Below are positions 9,374 to 18,445 of a stretch of DNA of 64,000 nt, one piece after another. The translations under genes and the position numbers were made by a program. Below the pieces are notes generated by a model. The model did not search any database. It was not told where the DNA came from and saw nothing but the letters and a program-made list of their open reading frames with translations. The stretch's first letter is position 1. Each line of letters opens with the position of its first letter. Source of the DNA: Microbacterium sulfonylureivorans (GTDB lineage Bacteria > Actinomycetota > Actinomycetes > Actinomycetales > Microbacteriaceae); NCBI RefSeq assembly GCF_003999995.1, contig NZ_RJAD01000001.1, positions 1 through 64,000 on the forward strand, read 5' to 3'.

Positions 9374-10584
9374 GCGGGGACCTCCGTCGGAGTCTCGAGA
9401 AGCAGGGCGTCCTCCACGGTGCGCAGCGACGCCGTGAACAGGTCGACGAACGCGTCGACCTCCACGTCGCCGATCGTGAGGGCGGGCACGAGCCGGATGG
9501 TGTCGTCGTTGGGTGCGTTGATCACGAGACCGTGCTCCTGAGCGGCGGCGACGACGGCCTTGGCCACCGGATGCGTCAGCCCGACGCCCAGCAGCAGGCC
9601 GCGCCCGCGCACGGCGCCGACGAGCTCGGAGTCGATGCCGAGGATCGCTGCGCGGAGCTGCTCGCCGCGCTCGGCCGCGTTCTCGACGAGCGACGCCCGC
9701 TCGATCTCGCCGAGCACGGCACCGGCGACGGCCGTGCCCAGCGCGTTCCCGCCGAAGGTCGAGCCGTGGGTGCCGGGGTAGAACAGCTCGCTCGCGGCAC
9801 CGAAGGTGATCATCGCTCCGATCGGGAACCCGCCGCCGATGCCCTTGGCGACCGTGATCGCATCGGGCGTGATGCCGGCGTGCTGGAAGGCGAACCACTC
9901 GCCGGTGCGCCCGGCGCCGGTCTGGATCTCGTCGATGATCAGCAGCGCGCCATGGCGACGGGTGAGTTCGCGCGCCGCCTCGAGGTAGCCCTCGGGCAGG
10001 TCGATGACCCCCGCCTCGCCCTTGACCGGCTCGACGAAGAGCGCGGCGACCCGGTCGTCGATCGCGGCCTCGAGCGCCTCGGCGGTGGAGTCGAGGAATT
10101 CGACACCCGGCGTCATCGGCAGGAACGGCTCCTGCATCCAGGGCTTGCCGGTGAGCGCCAGCGTGCCCATCGTGCGGCCGTGGAACGCATCCTTCAGCGC
10201 GAGGATCCGCGGCCTGTCCGCGCCGCCGTGGAGGCGGGCGAGCTTGAACGCGGCCTCGTTGGCCTCGGCCCCCGAGTTTCCGAAGTACACGCGGCCCTGG
10301 TCACCCGCGCCCGCGAGGCGCTTCAGGCGCGCCGCGAGCGCGAGCTGCGGCGGGGTCGCGAAGTAGTTCGAGACGTGGGCGAGCGTCGCGGCCTGCGACG
10401 CGATCGCCTCGACGAACACGGGGTGGGCGTGACCGAGCGAGTCGACCGCGATCCCCGCGAGGAAGTCGAGGTGCCGCTTGCCGTCGGCATCCCACAGGTA
10501 CGAGCCTTCGCCGCGGACGAACATCGCCATCCGCTCTCCGAAGCTCCGGACGAGATCGCGCCCCGCGTCATCCTGCCACGTCAT
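9370..10584 (-). CDS. argD: Acetylornithine aminotransferase
   Basis: 404-residue class III PLP aminotransferase converting N-acetylglutamate semialdehyde to N-acetylornithine. PLP-binding features are the [16 protein letters not shown] motif near residue 95, [15 protein letters not shown] near 205 and the Schiff-base Lys in [14 protein letters not shown]. The ATG start overlaps the argB stop by four bases. Confidence 0.96.
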   Translation of the reverse strand: MTWQDDAGRDLVRSFGERMAMFVRGEGSYLWDADGKRHLDFLAGIAVDSLGHAHPVFVEAIASQAATLAHVSNYFATPPQLALAARLKRLAGAGDQGRVYFGNSGAEANEAAFKLARLHGGADRPRILALKDAFHGRTMGTLALTGKPWMQEPFLPMTPGVEFLDSTAEALEAAIDDRVAALFVEPVKGEAGVIDLPEGYLEAARELTRRHGALLIIDEIQTGAGRTGEWFAFQHAGITPDAITVAKGIGGGFPIGAMITFGAASELFYPGTHGSTFGGNALGTAVAGAVLGEIERASLVENAAERGEQLRAAILGIDSELVGAVRGRGLLLGVGLTHPVAKAVVAAAQEHGLVINAPNDDTIRLVPALTIGDVEVDAFVDLFTASLRTVEDALLLETPTEVPA

Positions 10585-11480
10585 CCGAGCACCACCTCTG
10601 TTCCGATTCCCTTGCTGGTGAAGATCTCCACGAGCACCGAGTGCGGCACCCGCCCGTCGATGATGGCGGCGGTCTCGACGCCGCCCTGGACGGCCTCCAG
10701 GCACGCCTGCATCTTCGGGATCATGCCCGACTCGAGCGAGGGCAGCATCGCCTTCAGCTCGGTCGAGGTCAGGTGGGACACGAGCGAGTCGCGGTTGGGC
10801 CAGTCGGCGTACAGGCCGGGCACGTCGGTCAGGACGACGAGCTTGGCGGCGCCCAGGGCGACGGCGAGCGCGGATGCCGCGGCATCCGCGTTCACGTTCA
10901 GCGAGTGTCCGGGGCGGTCGAGGTCGGGCGCGATGCTCGACACCACCGGGATGCGCCCCGCGGCGAGCTGGTCGAGCACGGGCTGCGGATCGACCTCGAC
11001 GACATCGCCGACGCGGCCGAGGTCGTGCTCGACGCCTTCGATGACGACTCCGCGGCGGCGGCCGCCGAAGAGGCCGGCGTCCTCACCGCTCAGGCCCGCC
11101 GCGTGGGGGCCGTGTGCGTTGATCTTCGCGACGAGCTGGGGATTGATCTGGCCGGTGAGCACCATGCGCACGACCGAGATCGCCTCGGTCGAGGTGACGC
11201 GGTATCCGCCCTTGAACTCGCTCGGGATCGCGAGCCGGTCGAGCATCGATGAGATCTGCGGCCCTCCGCCGTGCACCACGACGGGCTTGACCCCGACGTA
11301 GCGGAGGTAGGCGATGTCGGCGGCGAAGGCATCCTGCAGCTCGTCGGACACCATTGCGTTGCCGCCGTACTTGATGACGACGATCTGGTCGCTGAAGCGC
11401 TGCAGCCACGGCAGCGACTCGATGAGGGTGGCCGCCTTGACGCTGGCTTCGCCGGGATCGGTGTCCTGGATCTGGGTCAT
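10581..11480 (-). CDS. argB: Acetylglutamate kinase
   Basis: 299-residue amino-acid kinase that phosphorylates N-acetylglutamate, usually the feedback-controlled step of arginine synthesis. Seen: [10 protein letters not shown] phosphate loop near residue 35, [10 protein letters not shown] near 72, and the C-terminal [20 protein letters not shown]. It starts at ATG 11480, overlapping argJ by four bases. Confidence 0.97.
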   Translation of the reverse strand: MTQIQDTDPGEASVKAATLIESLPWLQRFSDQIVVIKYGGNAMVSDELQDAFAADIAYLRYVGVKPVVVHGGGPQISSMLDRLAIPSEFKGGYRVTSTEAISVVRMVLTGQINPQLVAKINAHGPHAAGLSGEDAGLFGGRRRGVVIEGVEHDLGRVGDVVEVDPQPVLDQLAAGRIPVVSSIAPDLDRPGHSLNVNADAAASALAVALGAAKLVVLTDVPGLYADWPNRDSLVSHLTSTELKAMLPSLESGMIPKMQACLEAVQGGVETAAIIDGRVPHSVLVEIFTSKGIGTEVVLG

Positions 11481-12634
11481 GAGGAGTACGCGCTGTTCTC
11501 GTGGACGTAGTCGTGCGTGAGGTCGTTCGTGAGGATCGTCGCCGTCGCGCCGCCGACCTTGAGGTCGATCACGAGGTCGGTGGCGCGGGGGGTGAGGTCG
11601 ACGTCCTCGCGCGGGGCGTCGGGGCCTCCGGCGGTGCACACGCGGATGCCGTTCATCCAGACGTCGACGTCGTACGGGTCGAACGCCGCGCCGGTCGTGC
11701 CGATCGCCGCGAGCACGCGCCCCCAGTTGGGGTCGTTTCCGAAGATCGCGGCCTTGAAGAGGTTGTTGCGGGCCACCGAGCGCCCGACCTCGACGGCGTC
11801 CGCCTCGGACTGCGCGTTTCGCACCTCGATGGTGATGTCGTGGCTCGCGCCCTCGGCGTCGCCCTGCAGCTGCTTCGCGAGATCCTGGCTCACCTCGGCG
11901 AGCGCGGCGGCGAACTCCTCGGGGTCGGGCGCGATGCCGCTCGCGCCGCTGACCATGAGGGTGACCTGGTCGTTGGTCGACATGCAGCCGTCCGAGTCGA
12001 GCCGGTCGAACGTGCGCGCGGTCGCGGCCCGGAGCGCCGCATCGGCCTGGGCTGCGTCGAGGACCGCGTCGGTGGTGATCACGACGAGCATCGTGGCGAG
12101 GCCGGGGGCCAGCATCCCGGCGCCCTTCGCCATGCCCCCGATCGACCAGCCGTCGCGCGAGGCGATGGAGCGCTTGGGCATCGAGTCGGTCGTCATGATC
12201 GCGAGGGATGCCGCCTCCCCGCCGTCGGCGGACAGGCCGGCGATGCCCTGCTCGGTGCCGGCGAGCACCTTCGCGCGGAACACCTCGTCGCCGGTGCCGA
12301 TCAGGCCGGTCGAGCAGACGAGGACGTCGCCGGCGCCGATGCCGAGGAGCTCGGCCGCCTTCTCGGCGGTCTGGTGCGTGGTCTGGAAGCCGAACGACCC
12401 GGTGAAGCAGTTGGCGCCGCCGGAGTTGAGCACGATCGCCTCGACGACGCCGTCCTGGACGACCTGCTGCGACCAGATGATGGGGTTGGCCTTGGCACGG
12501 TTCGAGGTGAAGACCGCGGCACCGACCTTGAGCGGACCGCGGTTCACGACCACGGCGACATCGGGCTTGCCGGTCGATTTGAGTCCGACGGCGACGCCGG
12601 CCGCCTCGAATCCCTGGGGCGCGGTGACGCTCAC
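11477..12634 (-). CDS. argJ: Glutamate N-acetyltransferase / amino-acid acetyltransferase
   Basis: 385-residue ArgJ, which recycles the acetyl group from N-acetylornithine to glutamate. The self-cleavage site that makes alpha and beta chains is visible as [16 protein letters not shown], cut before the Thr of [14 protein letters not shown] and the C-terminal [16 protein letters not shown] are typical. The start is GTG 12634, overlapping the argC stop (GTGA). I see no separate argA, consistent with a cyclic acetyl pathway. Confidence 0.97.
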   Translation of the reverse strand: MSVTAPQGFEAAGVAVGLKSTGKPDVAVVVNRGPLKVGAAVFTSNRAKANPIIWSQQVVQDGVVEAIVLNSGGANCFTGSFGFQTTHQTAEKAAELLGIGAGDVLVCSTGLIGTGDEVFRAKVLAGTEQGIAGLSADGGEAASLAIMTTDSMPKRSIASRDGWSIGGMAKGAGMLAPGLATMLVVITTDAVLDAAQADAALRAATARTFDRLDSDGCMSTNDQVTLMVSGASGIAPDPEEFAAALAEVSQDLAKQLQGDAEGASHDITIEVRNAQSEADAVEVGRSVARNNLFKAAIFGNDPNWGRVLAAIGTTGAAFDPYDVDVWMNGIRVCTAGGPDAPREDVDLTPRATDLVIDLKVGGATATILTNDLTHDYVHENSAYSS

Positions 12635-13707
12635 GGCGCGACTCCGTTCACGGTGAGCGCCGTGCCCTCTGCGAGGCCGAGCGCGATGTTCATGGACTGC
12701 ACGGCCGCGCCGGCGGTCCCCTTCACGAGGTTGTCGACCGCGGTCACGACGGTCACACGGTTCGCCGCCCGGTCGATCGCGAGTCCCATGAGCGCGGTGT
12801 TCGCGCCGAGCACGTCGGCCGTGCGGGGGAAGTCTCCTGCGGGGAGCAACTGCACGAACGTCTCGTCGCCGTACGCGGCCTCCCACGCCGCGCGGATCTC
12901 GGCATCCGTCGCGCCGTTCGCGATCGGCGCCGACGACGTCGCGAGGATCCCGCGTGCCATGGGCACGAGCACCGCCGTGAAGGAGATGCGGATGCCTTCG
13001 TCAGGCGTGGTCTGGGCAGGATCGGTCGCGTCGCGCCGCGCCGCGGCGAGCGCCTGCCGGATCTCGGGGATGTGCCGGTGCACGCCGCCGACGGAATAGG
13101 GATTGGCCGATCCGAGGATCTCGCTGCCGAGCAGATGCGGCTTGAGCGCCTTCCCGGCACCGGACGGGCCGGCGGCGAGCACGGTCACGATGTCGCCCGG
13201 ATCGATGACCCCCGCCGCCACGCCCGGGGCGAGGCTCAGGCTCACCGTCGACGCGTTGCAGCCCGGCGCGGCGATGCGGGACGCTCCGACCAGCCGCTCG
13301 CGCTGCGTGGAGCCGGCGACGGGCAGCTCGGGCACGCCGTACACCCACGGATCGTGGAAGTCGCCGCCGTAGAACCGATCCCAGTCGGCGACCGACTCGA
13401 GCCGGTGGTCTGCGCCGGCGTCGATCACGAGCGCCGTGTCGCCGAGGGCGTCGGTGTACTGGCCGGACTGGCCGTGCGGCAGCGCGAGGAACACGATGTC
13501 GTGGCCGGCGAGGAGCTCGGGGGTCGTCTCGGACAGGGTGAGGTGTGCGAGCGACCGCAGGTGCGGCTGGTGCTGGATGAGCGGCTGTCCCGCGTTGGAG
13601 TGCGCGGTCACGGTGCGGATCTCGACGTCGGGATGCGCGGCGAGGATCCGCAGGATCTCGCCGCCCGCATAGCCGGATGCGCCGGAGACGGCGACCGAAT
13701 ATGTCAT
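12631..13707 (-). CDS. argC: N-acetyl-gamma-glutamyl-phosphate reductase
   Basis: 358-residue NADPH-dependent reductase. The Rossmann motif [14 protein letters not shown] is at residues 9-22, the active-site Cys lies in APGCNAST, and the catalytic His is in GVHRHIPEI. It is first gene of argCJBDF. TAAGGT (13720..13715) lies seven bases before the ATG, so it may be leaderless, although GGTGG could also act as a weak ribosome-binding site. I found no obvious ARG box upstream. Confidence 0.96.
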   Translation of the reverse strand: MTYSVAVSGASGYAGGEILRILAAHPDVEIRTVTAHSNAGQPLIQHQPHLRSLAHLTLSETTPELLAGHDIVFLALPHGQSGQYTDALGDTALVIDAGADHRLESVADWDRFYGGDFHDPWVYGVPELPVAGSTQRERLVGASRIAAPGCNASTVSLSLAPGVAAGVIDPGDIVTVLAAGPSGAGKALKPHLLGSEILGSANPYSVGGVHRHIPEIRQALAAARRDATDPAQTTPDEGIRISFTAVLVPMARGILATSSAPIANGATDAEIRAAWEAAYGDETFVQLLPAGDFPRTADVLGANTALMGLAIDRAANRVTVVTAVDNLVKGTAGAAVQSMNIALGLAEGTALTVNGVAP

Positions 13708-13830
13708 GGATTCCACCTTAGAGTCTGGGTGCAGGGGCCGGAGACGGCGACGCCCGCAGCTGCCCTCCTCAGAAGGTGCGCAGGGTCGCCTAGAGTCGGC
13801 GGTCGCCCAGACGGCGTCGGCGCGCGGGAA

Positions 13831-13851
13831 CGACGCTCGGTACGAGCGTCG
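13831..13851. promoter_or_regulatory. Perfect dyad upstream of argC
   Basis: CGACGCTCG-GTA-CGAGCGTCG is a perfect 9-base inverted repeat with a 3-base centre, 124 bases before argC and 89 bases after the end of the upstream epimerase gene. It could be a terminator for the epimerase or a protein-binding site for the arg promoter. No T-run follows. Confidence 0.4.
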
Positions 13852-13939
13852 AGAGTCCCTGGGTCGCCGAAGGCATGCGCCGACGATAGCGGGCGGGCTG
13901 CGGCATCCGCAAATCGGCCCGTCATCTCGCGAGAGCGCG

Positions 13940-14911
13940 TCAGGAGGCGAGCAGGGCGAGCTCGTCGGGGCGGGACAGGCCCGATCGCCGTTCCCGCGTG
14001 AGACCCCGGTCGCGCTCGTCCTCGAGCGTGCGCCGCAGGGTCTCGCCCAGCGGGCGCAGCCGGCCGCCGAGGAGCCGGTACGCGGCGTTGGACCTCGTCC
14101 AGAACCCGGGCATGTCGGCCGGGAGCCACAGCGGCAGCGACCGCGGCCCAGCCCAGTACGCGACGTCGTGGGCTTCGAGCCAGTCGTCGGGCGCGGGAAC
14201 GAGCGCTCCGGTGTGACCGGCGACCAGGCGGGCCTCCGCCAGCAGCGTCCCGAAGTCGACGGGGTCGCCCACCGCATTCGCCACGCCCGTCCAGCGCTCA
14301 CGACCGACCGCCTGGACGAACCCGGCGAGATCGTCCACGTCGATCACCTGGGCACCGCGGTCCGCGATCTCCGGGACGAGGACGTCTCCCTGCGCGGCGA
14401 GGGCCAGCCGCCCGACCCAGTACCCGAACCGGTCCGTCGGGTCACCCGGCCCGACGATGAGTCCCGGTCGCACGACGGCCGCGCGGAACCCGAGCACCGA
14501 GCGGACGGATGCCTCGGCCCTCGCCTTCGCACGCCCGTAGTCGTCCTCCTCGTCCGGCCCCGCCGGGGCCAGGAGCTCCGCGGACTCGTCGGCGCCGGGG
14601 ACGTCGTTCGCCGCGTACACCGACACGGTCGAGACGTACGTCCAGTGCTTCGCGCGCTCGCCCAGCGCTTCCACGGCGGCGGCGACGTGGACGGGGTTCG
14701 ACGAGATGTCGACGACCTCGTCCCAGTCACGCCCCCCGACCTTCTCGTACGCACCGGCGTCGTCGCGGTCCGCGCTCACGAGCACCGTTCCATACGGAGC
14801 GGCGCGCCCGCCCCTGGCCAGACACGTCACGGATGCCCCGGCATCCGCCCACTTCTCCGCGATGCGCCCGCTCAGCCAGCCCGTTCCGCCCAGCACCAGT
14901 ACGTCGGTCAT
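13940..14911 (-). CDS. NAD-dependent epimerase/dehydratase family protein
   Basis: 323-residue extended short-chain dehydrogenase/reductase. The cofactor motif GGTGWLSG is at residues 8-15, and the catalytic YGRAK (YxxxK) follows a VSTVSVYA stretch. A C-terminal sugar- or substrate-binding region is present. Substrate unknown. No strong ribosome-binding site was seen before the ATG. Confidence 0.85.
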   Translation of the reverse strand: MTDVLVLGGTGWLSGRIAEKWADAGASVTCLARGGRAAPYGTVLVSADRDDAGAYEKVGGRDWDEVVDISSNPVHVAAAVEALGERAKHWTYVSTVSVYAANDVPGADESAELLAPAGPDEEDDYGRAKARAEASVRSVLGFRAAVVRPGLIVGPGDPTDRFGYWVGRLALAAQGDVLVPEIADRGAQVIDVDDLAGFVQAVGRERWTGVANAVGDPVDFGTLLAEARLVAGHTGALVPAPDDWLEAHDVAYWAGPRSLPLWLPADMPGFWTRSNAAYRLLGGRLRPLGETLRRTLEDERDRGLTRERRSGLSRPDELALLAS

Positions 14912-14994
14912 GCACCCATGACATCAGACACCGCCGGAGCGCGGCATCCCTCTCCGCCGTCAGCGGAACAGCGTCGCGCACCCGCGCCGGCGGA

Positions 14995-15558
14995 TCACGC
15001 CCTCGGGACGACCGCGTACCCGAGCGCCGACACCTCGTCTCCCGGCACCCACGAGCGCAGCTCGAGCTCACTCGCGCTCGGCAGCTCGCCGAACAGCCTC
15101 GTACCGCCCCCGAGGAGCACCGGCACGAGATGCAGGAGCAGCTCGTCGACGAGCCCGTCCCGGAGGAACTGACCGGCGACGTCCGGGCTGCCCATGATCA
15201 CCACGTCGCGGTCCCCCGCGGCTGCGCGGGCGAGCTCGAGCGCGTCGGCCGGCGCACCCGAGACGAAGGTGAACACCGTGCCGTTCTTGGCCTCGGGCGG
15301 ACGCTCCTCATGGGTCATGACGAACACAGGGCTGTCGAAGACGTCGTCGTCGCCCCAGGGCTCCTGTCCCGAATCCCACGTGCGTCGCCCGAAGACGATC
15401 GCGCCGGCGGAGCGGAAGCGGGCGGTCAGATCCACGGCGGCGTCATCGTCCGCGCGGGCGTCGGCGGACAGCCAGCGATGCAGCCGCGTGAGATCGCCGT
15501 GCGGACCGGTGGCGTAGCCGTCGACGGACACGGAGACGAAGATCACTGTCGATCCCAT
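14995..15558 (-). CDS. Dihydrofolate reductase family protein (RibD C-terminal-like)
   Basis: 187-residue protein of the RibD C-terminal/DHFR-like fold: FVSVSVDGYATGPHGDLTRL at residues 7-26, IVFGRRTWDSG, a cofactor-binding VIMGSPDVAGQFLRDGLVDE and a C-terminal LVPVLLGGGTRLF. Such stand-alone proteins reduce unknown substrates with NADPH. A weak AAGGGTGG site precedes the ATG. It is divergent from a MocR regulator that may control it. Confidence 0.85.
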   Translation of the reverse strand: MGSTVIFVSVSVDGYATGPHGDLTRLHRWLSADARADDDAAVDLTARFRSAGAIVFGRRTWDSGQEPWGDDDVFDSPVFVMTHEERPPEAKNGTVFTFVSGAPADALELARAAAGDRDVVIMGSPDVAGQFLRDGLVDELLLHLVPVLLGGGTRLFGELPSASELELRSWVPGDEVSALGYAVVPRA

Positions 15559-15615
15559 GGAAAACCACCCTTCGGAGATCGGGCCGGCCCATCCGGCCCA
15601 CTGTGAACGCTAGAT

Positions 15616-15672
15616 CGAAAGCGGTCCAGTGCTATGGTCCAGATCGATGGCGGAAACATGGACCACTTTCGA
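15616..15672. promoter_or_regulatory. MocR operator region
   Basis: CGAAAGCGGTCCA (15616-15628) and TGGACCACTTTCG (15660-15672) form a one-mismatch inverted repeat, with an extra direct copy TGGTCCA (15635-15641) between them. Repeats with direct and inverted half-sites are characteristic of MocR/PdxR regulators. TATGGT (15634-15639) lies seven bases before the MocR ATG. Confidence 0.65.
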
Positions 15673-17068
15673 CCTCTCGCTCGCGCTCGAACTGCCTCCG
15701 GGCGGCCGACCCGCCGCGCGGCTCCAAGGCGCCCTCCGCGACGCCGTGCGGACGGGTGTGCTGCCGCCCGGCGACGCCCTCCCCTCGACGAGGGCGCTCG
15801 CCGCGCAGCTCGGCCTTGCCCGCGGCACTGTCGTCGCCGTCTACGAGCAGCTCACCGCCGAGGGGTACCTCATCACGCAGCCGGGCGGCCGGACAAGGGT
15901 GTCGATGACTGCCGGCGGCACGGAGGCGCGCTCCGATCAGCACCGCCCTGAGCCGCGCCCGCGTTACGATCTGCGTCCGGGAATCCCGGATCTCCGGCGG
16001 TTCCCGGCTGCGGACTGGGCGTGGGCCCACGCGGAGGCCGCGCGCCGGGTCGGCCGCCCCGACCTCGACTACGGCGACGGCCGCGGCCACCCGCTCGTCC
16101 GCGAGGTGCTGGCCGGCCACCTTCGGCGCGTGCGAGCCGCCGCGACCTCGGCCGATCGCATCGTGATGGGCAACGGGTTCGCGCAGTGCGTGGCCCTCAC
16201 GATCGGAGTGCTCGCCGCGCGAGGCGTCCGGAGAATCGCCGTCGAGGACCCTGGCGACCGCTCCGTCGACGGACCCGCGCGCAACGCCGACGTGGAGCTC
16301 GTCCCCGTACCTGTCGACGAGAGCGGCATGCGCACCGACCTTCTCGCCGTGTCCGGCGCTCACGCGGCGATCGTGACACCTGCCCACCAGTCCCCCTCGG
16401 GGGTGGTGCTCTCGGCGACCCGTCGACGCGAGCTGGTCGAGTGGGCGGCGCGGACGGGCGGCTGGATCGTCGAGGACGACTACGACTCCGAATTCCGCTA
16501 CGACCGCCAGCCGATCGGAGCCGTCCAAGGGCTGGCACCCGACTGTGTCATCCTCATCGGATCGGCCAGCAAGACACACGCGCCGGCGGTGCGGCTCGCC
16601 TGGATGGCCGCACCCGCGAACCTCGTCGAGGAGCTCGCCGCGGCGAGGCGCGCGACGGACCGGGGCGGCGCGGTGCTCGACGAGCTCGCGCTCGCGGCTC
16701 TCGTGCAGTCAGGACGACACGATCGCCATGTGCGGACGATGCGCGCCGTGTACTCCGCACGGCGCGGCACTGCCGTCGCCGCCCTGGCGCGCGCAGGCGG
16801 CCCGTTGACGCTGACGGGGCTGTCCGCAGGCTTCCACGGCGTCCTGGCGCTTCCTCCGGGGAGCGATGAGGCGGCGGTCGTCGCGGCGGCGGCGGACCGC
16901 TCGCTGCTCGTCGAGGGGATGGGGTCGACGGTCCGCCGTCGCGACGATCTGCCCCCGGCGCTCGTGCTGGGCTTCGGGAACATCGACGACGACTCGCTCG
17001 TCGAGGCGATCGACCTCCTCTCGCAGATCATCGCCGAGCACGCCGGCGAGGCTGTCACCGCCCCCTGA
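15647..17068 (+). CDS. MocR-type GntR/aminotransferase regulator
   Basis: 473-residue fusion of an N-terminal GntR winged helix (residues about 10-80; ALPSTRALAAQLGLARGTVV) and a fold-type I aminotransferase-like domain. The PLP-lysine region is ILIGSASKTHAPAVRLAW, and DDYDSEFRYDRQPIGA is conserved in the family. MocR proteins sense PLP or amines and regulate adjacent genes. The ATG at 15647 was preferred over GTG 15629, because the latter lies in the operator. The divergent DHFR-like gene is the likely target besides itself. Confidence 0.9.
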   Translation: MAETWTTFDLSLALELPPGGRPAARLQGALRDAVRTGVLPPGDALPSTRALAAQLGLARGTVVAVYEQLTAEGYLITQPGGRTRVSMTAGGTEARSDQHRPEPRPRYDLRPGIPDLRRFPAADWAWAHAEAARRVGRPDLDYGDGRGHPLVREVLAGHLRRVRAAATSADRIVMGNGFAQCVALTIGVLAARGVRRIAVEDPGDRSVDGPARNADVELVPVPVDESGMRTDLLAVSGAHAAIVTPAHQSPSGVVLSATRRRELVEWAARTGGWIVEDDYDSEFRYDRQPIGAVQGLAPDCVILIGSASKTHAPAVRLAWMAAPANLVEELAAARRATDRGGAVLDELALAALVQSGRHDRHVRTMRAVYSARRGTAVAALARAGGPLTLTGLSAGFHGVLALPPGSDEAAVVAAAADRSLLVEGMGSTVRRRDDLPPALVLGFGNIDDDSLVEAIDLLSQIIAEHAGEAVTAP

Positions 17069-17080
17069 CAGGATGGGCGG

Positions 17081-18211
17081 ATGCTCACCACCGTCGCCGT
17101 CTCGGGCTACCGTTCGCTCCGCGATGTCGTGCTGCCGCTCGGCGCATTGACGGTCGTCACCGGGCCGAACGGATCGGGCAAGTCCAATGTGTATCGCGCA
17201 CTCCGGCTGCTCGCGGCCTCGGCGACGGGGTCGCTCGTGTCCTCCGTCGCGCGCGAGGGCGGGCTCCCGTCGCTCCTGTGGGCGGGCCCGGAGTTCGGCG
17301 GCGAGCAGGGCACGGTGCGCAAGGGGCCGGTGGCGGTGCGCCTCGGGTTCGCCTCCGACGAGCTGGGCTACCTGGTCGATCTCGGCATCCCTCAGGTCGA
17401 TCAGCGGAGCCTGTTCGCCCGCGATCCCGAGCTCAAGCGCGAGCAGGTGTTCGCCGGGCCCATCGCGAAGCCCGCGACACTGCTCATCGACCGCCTCCGA
17501 GGCGTGACACGAGTACGCGACGGAGCGTGGACGACGCTCGGCCAGCAGCTCGCGACATTCGAGAGCATCGTCACCGATCTGGCCGACGGAGACACGGCGC
17601 CGGAGCTGCTCGCGCTGCGTCGCACGCTCGGCGGCTGGCGCTTCTACGACCACTTCCGTGTCGACGCCGATGCTCCCGCGCGTCAGCCTCAGGTGGGCAC
17701 GCGCTCCCCCACGCTCGCCCACGGCGGCGAGAACCTCGCGGCGGTGTGGGCGACGATCCAGGATGCCGGGCACGGCGCCGCGCTCGAGGGCGCGGTCGGC
17801 GGCGCCTTTCCCGGCGCCGAAGTGCGGGTCGAGGCGGCCGACGGACGGTTCCGCCTCGTGATGGGCCAGCCCGGACTGCTCCGGGCGCTCGAGACCGCGG
17901 AGCTGTCGGACGGCACACTGCGCTATCTGCTGCTGTGCGCAGCCCTTCTCCCGGCACGACCGGCGCCGTTGATCGTGCTCAACGAGCCCGAGGCGAGCCT
18001 GCACCCCGATCTGCTCGAGCCCCTCGCGGCGCTCGTCGTCGAGGCGTCCGCCCGCTCGCAGGTCGTCGTGGTGACCCATGCCGAGCGGCTGTCGCGACCG
18101 CTCGCCCAGGCGGGAGCACTGACCCACCGGCTGGAGGCTCATGCGGACGGCACGGTGATCGCGGGCCAGGGAATGCTCGATCGCCCGGCGTGGAACTGGG
18201 GCAATCGCTGA
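17081..18211 (+). CDS. RecF/SMC-like AAA ATPase (COG4637-type)
   Basis: 376-residue ATPase with Walker A GPNGSGKS at residues 28-35, an ABC-like region and Walker B LIVLNEPEASLHPDLLEP near 300, followed by the VVVTHAERLSRPLA switch. There is no TOPRIM or other nuclease domain, and no nuclease partner beside it. It resembles predicted ATPases of unknown function. It starts 12 bases after the MocR stop, with CAGGAT (17069-17074) six bases before the ATG. Confidence 0.8.
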   Translation: MLTTVAVSGYRSLRDVVLPLGALTVVTGPNGSGKSNVYRALRLLAASATGSLVSSVAREGGLPSLLWAGPEFGGEQGTVRKGPVAVRLGFASDELGYLVDLGIPQVDQRSLFARDPELKREQVFAGPIAKPATLLIDRLRGVTRVRDGAWTTLGQQLATFESIVTDLADGDTAPELLALRRTLGGWRFYDHFRVDADAPARQPQVGTRSPTLAHGGENLAAVWATIQDAGHGAALEGAVGGAFPGAEVRVEAADGRFRLVMGQPGLLRALETAELSDGTLRYLLLCAALLPARPAPLIVLNEPEASLHPDLLEPLAALVVEASARSQVVVVTHAERLSRPLAQAGALTHRLEAHADGTVIAGQGMLDRPAWNWGNR

Positions 18212-18246
18212 CCGTCGTTCCCACAGTCCGGCGCGTCATGGGAAGG

Positions 18247-18296
18247 GGCAGCCCCGCCCGGGGGAAAGAGTTGGGGACTCTACGGGTGGGGCTGCC
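18247..18296. terminator. Large nested hairpin between convergent genes
   Basis: GGCAGCCCCGCCC (18247-18259) pairs with GGGTGGGGCTGCC (18284-18296), one G-T wobble, enclosing a perfect inner stem AGAGT-TGGGG-ACTCT (18267-18281). It can fold on either strand, so it is probably a bidirectional terminator for the ATPase gene and pheT. Confidence 0.6.
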
Positions 18297-18324
18297 GGCC
18301 GCCAGAATCCCCCCGGACCGGCGG

Positions 18325-18355
18325 TCCGTCGCGCTGCACTGAGCGGCGCGACGGA
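18325..18355. terminator. Second hairpin in the same gap
   Basis: TCCGTCGCGC (18325-18334) and GCGCGACGGA (18346-18355) form a perfect 10-base stem with an 11-base loop, 29 bases after the nested hairpin. Likely a tandem terminator. Confidence 0.55.
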
Positions 18356-18445
18356 AGGGAGTCGATTCCCTCAACCGATGAGAGGACGATCGGACCGATC
18401 CGTTACGCGGAATCGCGGAATCGATCTTGGTCGCTTCTCGAGCGG

